Below, piece after piece: positions 1-9,374 of a stretch of DNA of 64,000 bases (position 1 is its first letter; every line of letters starts with the position of its first letter). The translations under genes were made by a program, and so were the position numbers. Source of the DNA: Rivularia sp. T60_A2020_040 (lineage in GTDB: Bacteria; Cyanobacteriota; Cyanobacteriia; Cyanobacteriales; Nostocaceae); assembly GCA_015272215.1 (NCBI GenBank), contig JACYMD010000128.1, forward strand, positions 86,287 to 150,286. The letters are read 5' to 3'. The notes under the pieces are model-generated. The model did not search any database. It was not told where the DNA came from and saw only the letters and a list, made by a program, of their open reading frames with translations.

Positions 1-1239
1 AGTCCAAGTTGAAATATTGGGAAGAGTATCGGAAGTTTTTCTGGTTGTTAAAGTTCCACCAGCAATTTCCACAATCAAGGATAAAGCACGACGACAAGCA
101 ATTTCTAATTCTGCATGATTCACTCCTCGTTCGTATCTAGTAGAAGATTCACTCCTCAAACCAACGCTACGAGATGAACGACGAATTGCGACTGTATCAA
201 ACAACGCTGCCTCTAAAACTAAGTTTTCGGTTCCATCATGGACTTCGCTTTCTTCCCCACCCATGACTCCCGCTAAAGCTACGGGTTTGTTGTTAACTGT
301 AATCAATAAATTTTGAGTTGATAATTTACGGGTTTTTCCATCCAGGGTTTTGAAAGATTCCCCGTTACTCGCAAACCTTACCCCAATCTTAATATTTTCA
401 CTACCAGCAATTGCTTGGAGTCGATCGCGGTCAAATGCGTGTAGCGGTTGTCCCCATTCCAACATGACATAGTTAGTAATATCAACTATGTTGCTAATCG
501 GTCTGACTCCCGCAGCTAATAACCGTTGCTGCAACCAGTCGGGAGATGGAGCGATTTTTACTTGTTCTATAACCGTTCCAATGTATGCAGGACAAGCTTG
601 AGTCTCGTCAATTTCTATACTTAAATTTCCTGCACCTTCAGGAACCGAAATTTCTTCTGGTTGAGAAATTTTCAGTTTTCCACCAGTTATGGCTGCAACT
701 TCCCGCGCTATTCCTACCATACACAAAGCATCGGCACGGTTTGCTGTTGCGGTGACATCCAAAATTACATCATCCAACCCCAACAACGGACGTACATCCG
801 AACCTAATTGTAGGTTTTCCCCAGTAAAAATATGAATTCCGTCTACATCGGTAGGTAAACCAAGTTCTTCCAAAGAACAAATCATTCCTTGAGAAGGTAC
901 CCCCCGGAGTTTCGCGGGTTTAATCTTTAAATCTTTATTGGGGAGGTAAGTACCGACAGTCGCAACTGGCACATAGATATCTGCACATACATTAGCAGCA
1001 CCGCAGACAATATTTAAAATTTCGCCTTTACCCACATCAACTTGACAAACGCTGAGTTTATCAGCATTTGGATGCTGTTCGCGTTCGATAACTTTCCCGA
1101 TTACAACCCCGTCAGCCCAAGTCCGACGGTCTTCGATATCTTCGACTTCAAACCCGGCTAATGTCAGTGTTTCTGCTAGGTCTTCGGGACTTAATTTTAA
1201 CTCTACAAGTTCTTGTAGCCAATTTAAAGAAATACGCAT
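1..1239 (-). CDS. pheT: Phenylalanine-tRNA ligase beta subunit, N-terminal part (runs off the window)
   Basis: This reading frame is absent from the ORF track because it is open to the left edge. Translation from the ATG at 1239 gives [17 protein letters not shown] and 413 codons without a stop, about half of the usual ~800-residue PheT. A tRNA-binding OB-fold is visible near residues 40-150 ([29 protein letters not shown]), followed by the B3/B4 editing-domain region ([39 protein letters not shown]). PheT pairs with PheS to charge tRNA-Phe in the cytoplasm; the beta subunit also hydrolyses mischarged Tyr-tRNA. The catalytic-core-like and anticodon-binding C-terminal parts lie outside the window. 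About 500 bp of gene-free DNA precede it, so it probably has its own promoter. Confidence 0.95.
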   Translation of the reverse strand, partial: MRISLNWLQELVELKLSPEDLAETLTLAGFEVEDIEDRRTWADGVVIGKVIEREQHPNADKLSVCQVDVGKGEILNIVCGAANVCADIYVPVATVGTYLPNKDLKIKPAKLRGVPSQGMICSLEELGLPTDVDGIHIFTGENLQLGSDVRPLLGLDDVILDVTATANRADALCMVGIAREVAAITGGKLKISQPEEISVPEGAGNLSIEIDETQACPAYIGTVIEQVKIAPSPDWLQQRLLAAGVRPISNIVDITNYVMLEWGQPLHAFDRDRLQAIAGSENIKIGVRFASNGESFKTLDGKTRKLSTQNLLITVNNKPVALAGVMGGEESEVHDGTENLVLEAALFDTVAIRRSSRSVGLRSESSTRYERGVNHAELEIACRRALSLIVEIAGGTLTTRKTSDTLPNISTWT

Positions 1240-1736
1240 GGAATATATTTGCTTATGCGATTAAAAATAGCGATTGAATCAACACGCACAAACTATTTTA
1301 AATGGGAATGGGTTATTAGCAATAGCAAATTGGATAATGGACATATCAGCACTCAAGAAAGCACTTAATCCATCTTCCGATTTTTATACCATTACCATGA
1401 GTATATTGCAATATTGATTATCTGATATTTATTAATATATATAATAACAATCCTATTTCACTTTTTACTTGTTTACTGTTAATAGTCAACTTTAGAAAGT
1501 GCGGAATAGTTCACAAATTAGCTATATATGAGTTTTAAATATTTTCAATCACTCAAAGGGTTAAATTTTTATTTTAATAACACTAAAACGTAAAAAACAT
1601 GATATTTTTTGATTTGCAACCTGTTAACTGAAAATGAACTTATAATGCTTGAGCCAAAAAAATAAAAGCACTCTGATGAAAATATTGTATTTAAGTAGAT
1701 ACACTACTATTAGATTAAAATAGTTAGATAAAATAA
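1240..1736. other. Gene-free interval between pheT and the response-regulator pair
   Basis: About 500 bp of very AT-rich DNA lie upstream of pheT and downstream of the CheY-like gene, both on the minus strand. No ORF, RNA-like fold or repeat was recognised. It presumably holds the pheT promoter, but no clear -35/-10 pair stood out. Confidence 0.5.
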
Positions 1737-2099
1737 TTAAACAACAACAGATTTCACCGCATGAATTAATTGCTGTTTGGTAAAAGGTTTTGTTACATAA
1801 GCATCAGCACCTTGTCTCATTCCCCAAATACGATCAATATCTTTATTTTTAGAACTACAAAAAATAATCGGTATTTTTTGTGTAGTTAAATCTTTTTTCA
1901 GTTTACGACAAAATTCAAACCCACTCATTCCCGGCATTACTACATCTGTAATAATTGCATCTGGTTGATGTAATCGTGCTTTTTCTAATCCATCTTTAGC
2001 ATCAATTGCTCTAATTACTGTATACCCACCTTCCTGCAAAAAAATGTTCATTAACTCCAACTGAGAAGGAGTATCTTCAACAACCAAAATTGTAGCCAT
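1737..2099 (-). CDS. CheY/PilH-like single-domain response regulator
   Basis: The protein is a stand-alone receiver domain of about 120 residues. It shows the acidic pocket near the N-terminus (ILVVEDTPSQ), the phosphoacceptor aspartate in DAIITDVVMPG, the conserved serine region (FCSSKN) and the lysine in YVTKPF. There is no output domain, so it should act through protein-protein contacts, as CheY and PilH do. The ORF track starts at 2120, but the ATG at 2099 is preferred because GAGGA lies about eight bases upstream and the domain starts there (MATILVV). It follows the PatA-like gene by about 110 bp on the same strand; this order resembles the pilG-pilH start of type IV pilus chemotaxis operons. 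No pilI, pilJ or pilL homologue follows; pheT comes next. Confidence 0.85.
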   Translation of the reverse strand: MATILVVEDTPSQLELMNIFLQEGGYTVIRAIDAKDGLEKARLHQPDAIITDVVMPGMSGFEFCRKLKKDLTTQKIPIIFCSSKNKDIDRIWGMRQGADAYVTKPFTKQQLIHAVKSVVV

Positions 2100-2210
2100 T
2101 TTTATCCTCACTATCCACATTTACTAGTAATTTACTCGAATCCAACCCCGCAGCAAAAATAATCCTTAACTTATATTTGAGAAATTTATAACTGATATTG
2201 ATGTAACTAA

Positions 2211-3638
2211 TCAAGTCAAATGCATAAACACCATTTTGAGTAAATCAGCACGAGTAAAAGGTTTAGTCAAATATCCACTAGCTCCAACTAGTCTCGCTTT
2301 TACCTTGTCTACAAATCCCTTACTTCCCGTTACCATCACAATCGGAGTATTTTTGAACTTTGAGTTATTGCGGATAATCCGACATAATTCATAACCATCA
2401 ATTCCTTCCATATTTAAATCTAATAAAATTAAATCTGGCTGATGTCGAATAATTGACATTACAGCTTTCAAGGGATTATCAATGGTAACAACAGAAAAAC
2501 TCTCATCTTCCAAAAAGCGACTAATTTCTTTGAGCATTACCGGACTATCATCTACCGAAACAATTTTGTAAACTTTTCTTGGTGGTAAACTTGAGTCAGG
2601 AGGAGTAGCTTTAATATTATCTGGTTTTGCTACTTGTTCAACTTTTTCTGCGGTTGGAGAAGAAAGTTGAGTAACAGGCTTAATAGTTACTTTATTGACA
2701 GGTATTACTTGCTTTTGTGGAGGAATACTCGGCTGTGGTTTGATAGTTGCTTGTGATGCTGTTTCTATTGTGCCAGTTACTTCTTTAGTGATAAATTGCG
2801 TTATTTTACTATTAGTATGGGATACCTGAATATCAGTTTTAGGTAGTTTGTCAAATGGTGGATCTGGTTCATGGAGTAAAATCGCTCCACTTTGGATATG
2901 AGGATATAAACTACGTGCTAACTGGAGTTCATCTTGATTCATAATTACAGCAAGATGACGCAAACTAAATCCCTTCATCCAGTTAACTAAATTTGGCTGA
3001 ATTTCGGAAATTTTTTGTATATGAGTTTTTGTATTAATCCATAAATAAGGACGTTGAAATGGAGAAGTAATCCGTGGTGCAAAATCTTGCCACGATTGCA
3101 ATCTCTCCTGAGAAACTATTAATAATTTTTCGGCATCTAATCGACAAATCTTTGGAGATAAAATTAAATTTTGATGAAATTCATATGTACCTTTTTTTAT
3201 CAGTAAAAATGATTCAACAACTTCTTTTACTAACTCTTGAATTAATATAGCTGCTTGTGTTGGACTCAAATATCTTTGAGTTATTAACCAGCAAATTGCT
3301 TGATAATCTGGAGGTTGTTGAGAAGATAATGATTCTGGGAGATTTTCTGTAGTTTGGACTGACTTTCGCTGCGAATCCGGCTCAAACATCATCCGTAACT
3401 GCACGCGAATTTCGCTGGTTAAAGTAGGGATTTGAACTGATAACCGACGCAAATGACGCTCAAGTCGATCAAAAGGTTCTATAGAATGAGTAGCATAAGC
3501 AATTTTACCCTCTTCCAAGTAAATCCACCAGTTAACAGAATTACTTTGAACTTGCAAACAAGTATTCTCAAAGCAACTAGATAAATGTCTTAATAAACTC
3601 AGGGGAGGCAATTTTGTGAAAGTTGCAAAATTATTCAT
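2211..3638 (-). CDS. PatA/PilG-like response regulator (PATAN/DUF4388-type N-terminus plus receiver)
   Basis: The 475-residue protein has an N-terminal region (about 1-250) of the type found in cyanobacterial PatA, PixG and PilG-like regulators (for example WWIYLEEGKIAYATHS). A low-complexity linker rich in Pro, Lys and Gln follows (about 280-350), then a C-terminal receiver from about residue 352. The receiver shows VSVDDSP, the phosphoacceptor in LILLDLNMEG, MVTGS and the lysine in YLTKPF. In this family such proteins control phototaxis, pilus motility or, for PatA of Anabaena, heterocyst spacing. Which of these applies cannot be read from the sequence. The adjacent CheY-like gene makes a PilG/PilH-type pair most likely. 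The start ATG at 3638 is the only reasonable one. Confidence 0.82.
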   Translation of the reverse strand: MNNFATFTKLPPLSLLRHLSSCFENTCLQVQSNSVNWWIYLEEGKIAYATHSIEPFDRLERHLRRLSVQIPTLTSEIRVQLRMMFEPDSQRKSVQTTENLPESLSSQQPPDYQAICWLITQRYLSPTQAAILIQELVKEVVESFLLIKKGTYEFHQNLILSPKICRLDAEKLLIVSQERLQSWQDFAPRITSPFQRPYLWINTKTHIQKISEIQPNLVNWMKGFSLRHLAVIMNQDELQLARSLYPHIQSGAILLHEPDPPFDKLPKTDIQVSHTNSKITQFITKEVTGTIETASQATIKPQPSIPPQKQVIPVNKVTIKPVTQLSSPTAEKVEQVAKPDNIKATPPDSSLPPRKVYKIVSVDDSPVMLKEISRFLEDESFSVVTIDNPLKAVMSIIRHQPDLILLDLNMEGIDGYELCRIIRNNSKFKNTPIVMVTGSKGFVDKVKARLVGASGYLTKPFTRADLLKMVFMHLT

Positions 3639-4258
3639 ATAGTATGGAAAATTACAGTAAATAAGACAAAATATTTGTAAACATCAATTGAATCTAGTTA
3701 AGCATTAAAGAATAAATATTCTACATGAATTAATTTGTTATTTTTTAACATAAATATATTACCAGTTAAAAATGTTACATTACAGTTTGATTGCTACATT
3801 TGTTTTTACAATATATTAGTCAACAATACATAACGGAACCTTTAAGAAAACTTCGTATTTATTCTTGATTTGAGTGAATTAACTCTCTTTTTAATCAGAA
3901 ATAATTTCCAGTCCGTCAGTATTTCATCTAATCTAGGTTTTTTCTACACATAATCTTTAATATTGTGCGTATAGATAGCACCGATTTATTGTATTCTAGA
4001 TTTATTCTGTATATAATATAAACCCTTACATTTCAAAGCCATCCTCGCTCGAAGTCTTAGAAAAATACCTATGATTTATCAAATAACAGTAAAGATATGT
4101 TGGATAATATAAGCAATAATGCATTAGTAAGAAAGTGAACCATAAAAGAATTATCAATCGTCTCAAGTGCCACAGCTAGAATTTATTTGCGGCATTAAAC
4201 TATATAGTTTGACAAACCCAAAATCCAATCTTAGAACTTCCATATAGCAGCGAAAGTT
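3639..4258. other. Divergent intergenic region between the PatA-like gene and the vWA gene
   Basis: About 620 bp of AT-rich DNA separate divergently transcribed genes, so promoters for both directions should lie here. No ORF, repeat family or RNA fold was recognised, and no promoter pair was clear enough to place. Confidence 0.5.
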
Positions 4259-4933
4259 ATGTCCGATACCTTAAGACTAGACGAAGTAGTTGATTTCGCG
4301 GAGAACCCCGAACCTCGTTGTCCTTGCGTATTGTTGTTAGATACATCTGGGTCGATGCAAGGAGCGCCAATAGATGCTTTAAATCAAGGCTTGCTTAGTT
4401 TTAAGGATGAATTAACAAAAAATTCCTTAGCATCAAGAAGAGTTGAAGTATCTATAGTTACTTTTGATAGCAATATAAATGTAGTACAAGATTTTGTGAC
4501 TGCCGACCAATTTACTCCGCCCATATTAACAGCACAAGGGTTAACTACCATGGGTGCTGGGATTCACAAATCTTTAGACTTAATTCAAGAACGTAAAGGT
4601 CAGTATCGTTCTAATGGTGTTGCTTACTATCGTCCTTGGATATTTATGATTACCGATGGTGAACCACAAGGAGAACCCGAAGAATTGATCGAGCAAGCAT
4701 CCCAGCGTTTACAAAGCGACGAATCAAACAAACGTGTAGCCTTTTTCTCTGTGGGAGTGGAAAATGCCAACATGACGCGGTTGAGTCAGTTAACCGTGCG
4801 TACTCCTTTAAAACTGAATGGATTAAATTTTGTGGAGATGTTTGTATGGTTATCTGCTAGTATGTCAGCAGTCTCTCATTCCAAAGTAGACGAACAAGTA
4901 GCTCTACCGCCAATTGGTTGGGGTTCTGTTTAA
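4259..4933 (+). CDS. TerY-like von Willebrand factor A domain protein
   Basis: The 224-residue protein is essentially a single vWA domain. The metal-ion-dependent adhesion site is intact: DTSGSMQG (D-x-S-x-S) near residue 28, a threonine around GLTTMGAG and the aspartate in MITDGEPQGE. No signal peptide or membrane segment is visible, so it is likely cytoplasmic. It is followed at 51 bp by a PP2C phosphatase and then a kinase-like gene on the same strand. That trio matches the TerY-P triad described by Anantharaman, Iyer and Aravind, in which a TerY-like vWA protein, a PP2C and a kinase are proposed to form a phosphorylation switch. The role of the vWA protein is inferred to be scaffolding or metal-dependent ligand binding. 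Confidence 0.85.
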   Translation: MSDTLRLDEVVDFAENPEPRCPCVLLLDTSGSMQGAPIDALNQGLLSFKDELTKNSLASRRVEVSIVTFDSNINVVQDFVTADQFTPPILTAQGLTTMGAGIHKSLDLIQERKGQYRSNGVAYYRPWIFMITDGEPQGEPEELIEQASQRLQSDESNKRVAFFSVGVENANMTRLSQLTVRTPLKLNGLNFVEMFVWLSASMSAVSHSKVDEQVALPPIGWGSV

Positions 4934-4984
4934 TATAGTTCAAGTACAACAATAATTAAACAGCCCTAGAATAAAGGTAAGTTT

Positions 4985-5764
4985 ATGAACAGTTCAAGAC
5001 AAAAGCTTCACTGGCGGGTAGTGGGTGCATCAGTATGTGGGACTAGCCACGTCAAAAACTCCCTGCTTTGTCAGGATGCCCATCACTGGCAGATGTTGCC
5101 AGATAATATTTTAGTGGCAGCCGCAGCAGATGGTGCGGGGAGTGCAAGTCTTGGCAAGGTAGGAGCAATGGTAGCTGTGGAAGCCGCAATTGAAAATATA
5201 TGTCTTAAGCAGATTAACCAAAGTACCCTAGCTGCGGATAGCTCTGCAAAAGCCCTATTGAGCGAAGCGATTTTAGCTGCAAAAACAGCAGTTGAAGAAG
5301 AAGCAATCGCTTCAAATAGACCACCCAAAGATTTATCAACAACTTTAATTATTGTTGTAGCGACACCTGATGTCGCTGTGGTGGCTCAAATCGGGGATGG
5401 TGTTGCAGTTGTTAAAGATAGCCTAGGTAATTTAACAGCTTTAACCGTTCCCGACAGTGGGGAATACATCAACGAAACCAGCTTTTTGACATCACCCACT
5501 GCTTTGGATTCAGTGCAGGTAAATGTATGGCGGCAGGGTATTACCAATATTGCGATTCTTACCGATGGGCTGCAAATGCTAGCAATCAATATGGCTATAG
5601 GTTTACCCCACAAGCCGTTCTTTTTACCTTTGTTTGACTTTGTAGCCAATGCTGAAGAGTTAAAAGGGGCTAAGGAACAATTAGTTAAATTTTTACGTTC
5701 CGAAAAAATCACCCAACGTACTGATGATGACTTGACTTTAATCATCGCAGCATTAAGCGATTAA
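4985..5764 (+). CDS. PP2C-family serine/threonine phosphatase
   Basis: The 259-residue protein carries PP2C-type metal-binding motifs: QDAHHW near the N-terminus, AAADGAGSASLGKVGA, TTLIIVVA, QIGDGVAVV and the C-terminal TDDDLTLIIAAL. These aspartates bind the two metal ions that activate water for phosphoester hydrolysis. The protein is at the small end for the family and lacks sensor domains or membrane segments. It lies between the vWA gene (51 bp upstream) and the kinase-like gene (55 bp downstream), so co-transcription is likely. By analogy with TerY-P triads it should reverse phosphorylation carried out by the neighbouring kinase; that pairing is inference. Confidence 0.85.
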   Translation: MNSSRQKLHWRVVGASVCGTSHVKNSLLCQDAHHWQMLPDNILVAAAADGAGSASLGKVGAMVAVEAAIENICLKQINQSTLAADSSAKALLSEAILAAKTAVEEEAIASNRPPKDLSTTLIIVVATPDVAVVAQIGDGVAVVKDSLGNLTALTVPDSGEYINETSFLTSPTALDSVQVNVWRQGITNIAILTDGLQMLAINMAIGLPHKPFFLPLFDFVANAEELKGAKEQLVKFLRSEKITQRTDDDLTLIIAALSD

Positions 5765-5819
5765 CAATACTGTTGAACGGCAGTCAAATTTAAACAATAA
5801 AGTGTAATTTTAAATTAAA

Positions 5820-8015
5820 ATGCAGGTACTACGCTCTGTTGGCAATCAAAAAAATCTTCCCATCGACCTTAACATCAGTTTGGGGCGTGGTGGTGAAGCG
5901 TGCATCTACACAATAGATTCAGATGCCGAACTTGTCGCCAAAGTTTACCACAAGCCTACTCTGGAAAAAGCTCGTAAGCTAGAAGCGATGGTGCTTCATC
6001 CACCAGAAAATCCCACGGCATCTTTAGGACATATCTCGATTGCTTGGCCTTCCGAATTGATCAGAGCCGCAGACGGTAGCAACCAAATTATTGGTTTTAC
6101 AATGCCGCGTATTCGGGGAATGCGTCCCATCATCGATTTTTATAATCCGAGAACTCGCCGTCAACATTGTCCCTTATTCAACTATCAGTACCTGCTTCGC
6201 ACTGCTCGTAATTTGGCTGCGGCTTTCGCTGCTTTACACGCAAGTGGGTATTGCGTCGGTGATGTCAATGAATCGAATATTTTAGTCAGCGATACGGCAT
6301 TGGTAACGGTGGTAGACACGGATTCGTTTCAAGTGCGAGACCCTCAAACCAATATAGTTTATCGCACTCCCGTAGGTAAACCAGAATTTACCCCACCAGA
6401 ACTACAGAATAAAACATTTTCCGAATGCGATCGCGCTATTCCTCACGATTTATTTGGCTTAGGAGTACTAATATTTCAACTTTTGATGGAAGGTACCCAT
6501 CCATTTTCGGGAATTTTTCAAAGTGTAGGCGAACCACCACCTTATGAAGCACGCATAGCCAAAGGGCATTTTACCTACAGTGTGAATCGTCACGTACCTT
6601 ATAGCCCTACACCCATTGCACCATCTTGGAATGTTCTTCACCCTACCTTACAACAACTTTTCGTCCGTTGTTTTGAAGATGGTCATAATAACCCCCAAAT
6701 TCGTCCGAATGCTCAAACCTGGCTGTTGGCATTAACTGAAGCCGAAAATTCTTTGGTACGATGCCACAAAAACCCCCAACATCTCCACAGCAACCACCAG
6801 CATAAATGTCCTTGGTGCGAGCGTAGTGCAAAATTAGGCGGAAGAGATCCTTTTCCATCAATTCAAGCTGTCGAAGCCAAACAACATTTGAAGCCTCGTC
6901 CCAAGGCTAAACGGAGGCGTACAGCTACAACTCCCAGAAGACGCACTGCTACTACTGTAACTGCAACTGCACCAAAACCAACAACTGTTACTTATCGTCG
7001 CAGCCCGCAAGTTATTCAGAATATTTCTTACTATCAACCGAATAAGAAATCAAGATTTTACCCGGTGATTTTGTGCCTGCTGGGATTTTTGACATTGGGC
7101 TATTTAGATATAGTTACAAAGTTTACAAGTTCTCCAGTTGAGGAAAATAAATACGCTCAACAAACTTTGGTTAGTTCCAAAGAAATCGATCATAATAACA
7201 GCTTCACAGATTATTATAAGCAGGGTCGTGCTGCCTATAAACTACAGAAATACGAAGAAGCTATTGCTAATTTTGCCCAAGAAATTCAAAAAAATCCTGA
7301 GAATTCCAAGGCTTACGTCAATCGTGGTAATTCCCATTACAACTTAAAAGAATATGAAGCAGCCCTTACAGACTACACTCATGCTGTAAAATTAAATCCA
7401 AACGAAGTCAAAGCTTTTGTCAATCGTGGTAACGTCCGCTATATGCTTGCTGAATATAGTAGCGACCCAGACAAAGAATATAGATTGGCAATTCAAGACT
7501 ACAATCATGCGCTCTCCATTGACAGTGACGAGATAGAAGCTTACATCAGAAGAGGTATCGTCCGTTCTCAAATCGCTAAATTCAGTGGTGATTCCCAGAA
7601 AGATTATTTACGAGCAATTGACGATTTTAACCGAGCCTTACAAATTGAATCCTCAAGACCGGAAGCTTTTTATCAAAGAGGTTTAGTTCGCTATCAATTA
7701 GCCCAATATAGCAGCAACTTTGACCAAGAATATAAAAAAGCTCTGGAAGATTTTAATCAAGCATTGCAGCTTAATTCTAAATTGCCAAAAGTCTATCTCA
7801 AACGAGGTTTAGTTCGTTACGAACTAGCACAGTATGGCGGAGGAGAATCTAATCTGTATCGTCAACAAGCGATTGAAGATTTACAAAAAGCTGCTAAAAT
7901 CTCTCTGGAGCAAGATGACATGGATAATTATCAGCAAGCCCTCAGTAGCATTTGCGTTGTTGTTGACAACAAATGCGATACTTTATTTCAAAGGACAAGT
8001 GTAACCGCACAATAA
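5820..8015 (+). CDS. Protein-kinase-like domain, zinc-binding motif, transmembrane segment and TPR repeats
   Basis: The 731-residue protein begins with a kinase fold: glycine-rich loop SLGRGGEACIYT, ATP lysine in LVAKVYHK, catalytic-loop equivalent VGDVNESNILV and metal-binding equivalent VVDTDSFQV. The usual HRD and DFG motifs are therefore replaced by GD-VN-N and DTD. After the kinase comes a His/Cys cluster ending in KCPWCE (about residues 315-335), likely a small zinc-binding element, then a basic linker (KRRRTATTPRRR), one transmembrane helix (FYPVILCLLGFLTLGYL) and five to six TPR units. Several TPR units carry an inserted AEYSSD-x-x-EY segment. The protein would be membrane-tethered with the kinase inside. 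It is the third gene of the TerY-P-like triad. Atypical catalytic motifs leave open whether it is an active kinase. Confidence 0.85.
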   Translation: MQVLRSVGNQKNLPIDLNISLGRGGEACIYTIDSDAELVAKVYHKPTLEKARKLEAMVLHPPENPTASLGHISIAWPSELIRAADGSNQIIGFTMPRIRGMRPIIDFYNPRTRRQHCPLFNYQYLLRTARNLAAAFAALHASGYCVGDVNESNILVSDTALVTVVDTDSFQVRDPQTNIVYRTPVGKPEFTPPELQNKTFSECDRAIPHDLFGLGVLIFQLLMEGTHPFSGIFQSVGEPPPYEARIAKGHFTYSVNRHVPYSPTPIAPSWNVLHPTLQQLFVRCFEDGHNNPQIRPNAQTWLLALTEAENSLVRCHKNPQHLHSNHQHKCPWCERSAKLGGRDPFPSIQAVEAKQHLKPRPKAKRRRTATTPRRRTATTVTATAPKPTTVTYRRSPQVIQNISYYQPNKKSRFYPVILCLLGFLTLGYLDIVTKFTSSPVEENKYAQQTLVSSKEIDHNNSFTDYYKQGRAAYKLQKYEEAIANFAQEIQKNPENSKAYVNRGNSHYNLKEYEAALTDYTHAVKLNPNEVKAFVNRGNVRYMLAEYSSDPDKEYRLAIQDYNHALSIDSDEIEAYIRRGIVRSQIAKFSGDSQKDYLRAIDDFNRALQIESSRPEAFYQRGLVRYQLAQYSSNFDQEYKKALEDFNQALQLNSKLPKVYLKRGLVRYELAQYGGGESNLYRQQAIEDLQKAAKISLEQDDMDNYQQALSSICVVVDNKCDTLFQRTSVTAQ

Positions 8016-8096
8016 AAATAGTTCGGATATCAAATTTTTATTTGCTGTTGTTAGCTGCTACAAGTATAGTCGTAGCTAATAATTTGTACTGCGTAA

Positions 8097-8205
8097 TTAC
8101 TCCCATTCCGCTTTAAGATTACCTATCTCTTTTTACCTCTTTCCTCTGCGCTCTCTGCGTCTCTGCGGTTTTTTAATCGGTAATCTTCTACTGGAAAGGG
8201 AGTAA
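8097..8205. repeat. Palindromic MITE-like dispersed repeat, copy A
   Basis: The ~109-bp element has imperfect inverted ends, TTACTCCCATTCCG... on the left and ...CTGGAAAGGGAGTAA on the right, extending inwards to AAGATTACC and GGTAATCTT. The core contains CTCTGCGTCTCTGCGGTT. Related copies occur near 13227, 33010, 49191 and 52286, and the core alone near 35538. No coding capacity is evident, so it is either a non-autonomous mobile element or a structured repeat. Confidence 0.8.
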
Positions 8206-8243
8206 GATTAAGTAAGTAATATTTTAATTTGATTTCAAAAAAA

Positions 8244-8283
8244 AATTAAATTAAACAATTAAATTAAATTAAATTAAATTAAT
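8244..8283. repeat. Pentanucleotide microsatellite (ATTAA)n
   Basis: The run AAATTAAATTAAATTAAATT and its flanks form a short tandem array of an ATTAA unit. It is low-complexity and prone to length change; no function is evident. Confidence 0.8.
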
Positions 8284-8334
8284 CAGCGCGGATGGGAAAT
8301 ATAGCAAATTTCAGCTGAGTCCAATACACTAAAA

Positions 8335-8390
8335 CCTCACCCCCTTCCCCTCTCCTTGCTAAGGAGAGGGGTTAAGAGGGCGGGGTGAGG
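8335..8390. repeat. GC-rich palindromic repeat (CCTCACCCCC...GGGGTGAGG)
   Basis: The segment reads CCTCACCCCCTTCCCCTCTC then AAGGAGAGGGG and GGGCGGGGTGAGG, forming a long imperfect hairpin. It is GC-rich against an AT-rich background and belongs to a type of dispersed palindrome common in filamentous cyanobacteria. It may also stop transcription leaving the kinase gene, though no T-run follows. Confidence 0.75.
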
Positions 8391-8460
8391 TAAAGTTTGC
8401 AAGTGAAAATCGCTCCAGACGCTCTTAACACCTAGCAAAGAGCATCCCAAACACCAAAGT

Positions 8461-8494
8461 AGCGATCCCTTCGGGCAAGGCTCCGCCTATCGCC
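8461..8494. repeat. HIP1-related short palindrome
   Basis: The sequence GCGATCCCTTCGGGCAAGG followed by CTCCGCCTATCGC forms a small hairpin with GCGAT/ATCGC ends. Similar short dispersed palindromes are typical of Nostocales intergenic DNA. Confidence 0.6.
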
Positions 8495-9374
8495 ATTTTC
8501 AACTCAAACTTTTGCTTATTCGTCACCACAAAAATACTGATACAAATATCTAACAATTAATAGATATTTTTATAGTTAAGCAGTTATATTACTGATGTCA
8601 GTTAACTAGATATATTTACTATATTCTTCGATTTATGATCATTTATTACTTGTGATGTTGTTTGTAATCGCATCGCAATTATGTAAGAATGGCATATTGT
8701 CTACCGTATCTTTTAGACCTAATAATTACTCATCAAAGCTGTAAAATTTGCAATATCAAATAAAGCTAAAGTACGAGTAGTTGAGAGTAACTGATATCAA
8801 CATTTTAGAGGGAGATTGTGAGGAATAAAAACGGTAATTAAAACAGGCTTGGCTTGATTTTTGTAATTATTCTTTGATTTTGCGAGCAAAAGTACAATAA
8901 ATGAGGTTAATTAACGATAAAATGCCCTTAAAGGTAAGGTTAAGCAGAAAGAAAGGATTTAATTTTTAATTTTTACCAGATAAAAATACGTAATTATCAG
9001 CAATTGATATGATAACTGATCGGGCAAGCATCGGGTAACAATTCTGAGCAATTAATCAATAACATTTCTGTATTTTGTCATATTAGTTTTTGATGAAAAT
9101 AAATTTATTTAGTCTTAACTTAATTAAACTAAACAAAGTAATTTTACAGGCTTTATTCTGGTAAAATTATCTATTTTTGACACCTAACTTTTAATTTAAC
9201 CAAGCTTTTTGATTTTTTCATAGAGAAAACAGCTATATTTATCTCGTCTTTATAATTTACAGTAAAAATACGGTTAGATTATGTACTGAGAAAATAAAAT
9301 AAATAGATTTTCTCTATATGAATCATTAAAAAAACCTATTCAATCATCTACCGAAAAAATTAGAGGCAGTTTTT

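Larger units (their letters stand above)
8016..9374. other. 1.36-kb gene-free, repeat-rich interval upstream of the HEP island
   Basis: No convincing ORF lies here. The left half holds four distinct repeats listed separately: a ~109-bp palindromic element, an ATTAA microsatellite, a long GC-rich palindrome and a HIP1-related palindrome. The right half (about 8550-9374) is AT-rich and free of recognised structure, and probably contains the regulatory region of the HEP operon. I saw no clear TCCGGA (DIF+) motif or GTA-N8-TAC NtcA box in it. Confidence 0.6.

Noticed and set aside
5083-5745. Two minus-strand ORFs opposite the PP2C gene
   Set aside because: Both lie wholly within the conserved PP2C coding sequence on the other strand and show no family motifs.
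8016-9374. NtcA box or DIF+ (TCCGGA) motif upstream of the HEP operon
   Set aside because: I looked for GTA-N8-TAC and TCCGGA by eye and did not find a convincing match, so no site is reported.
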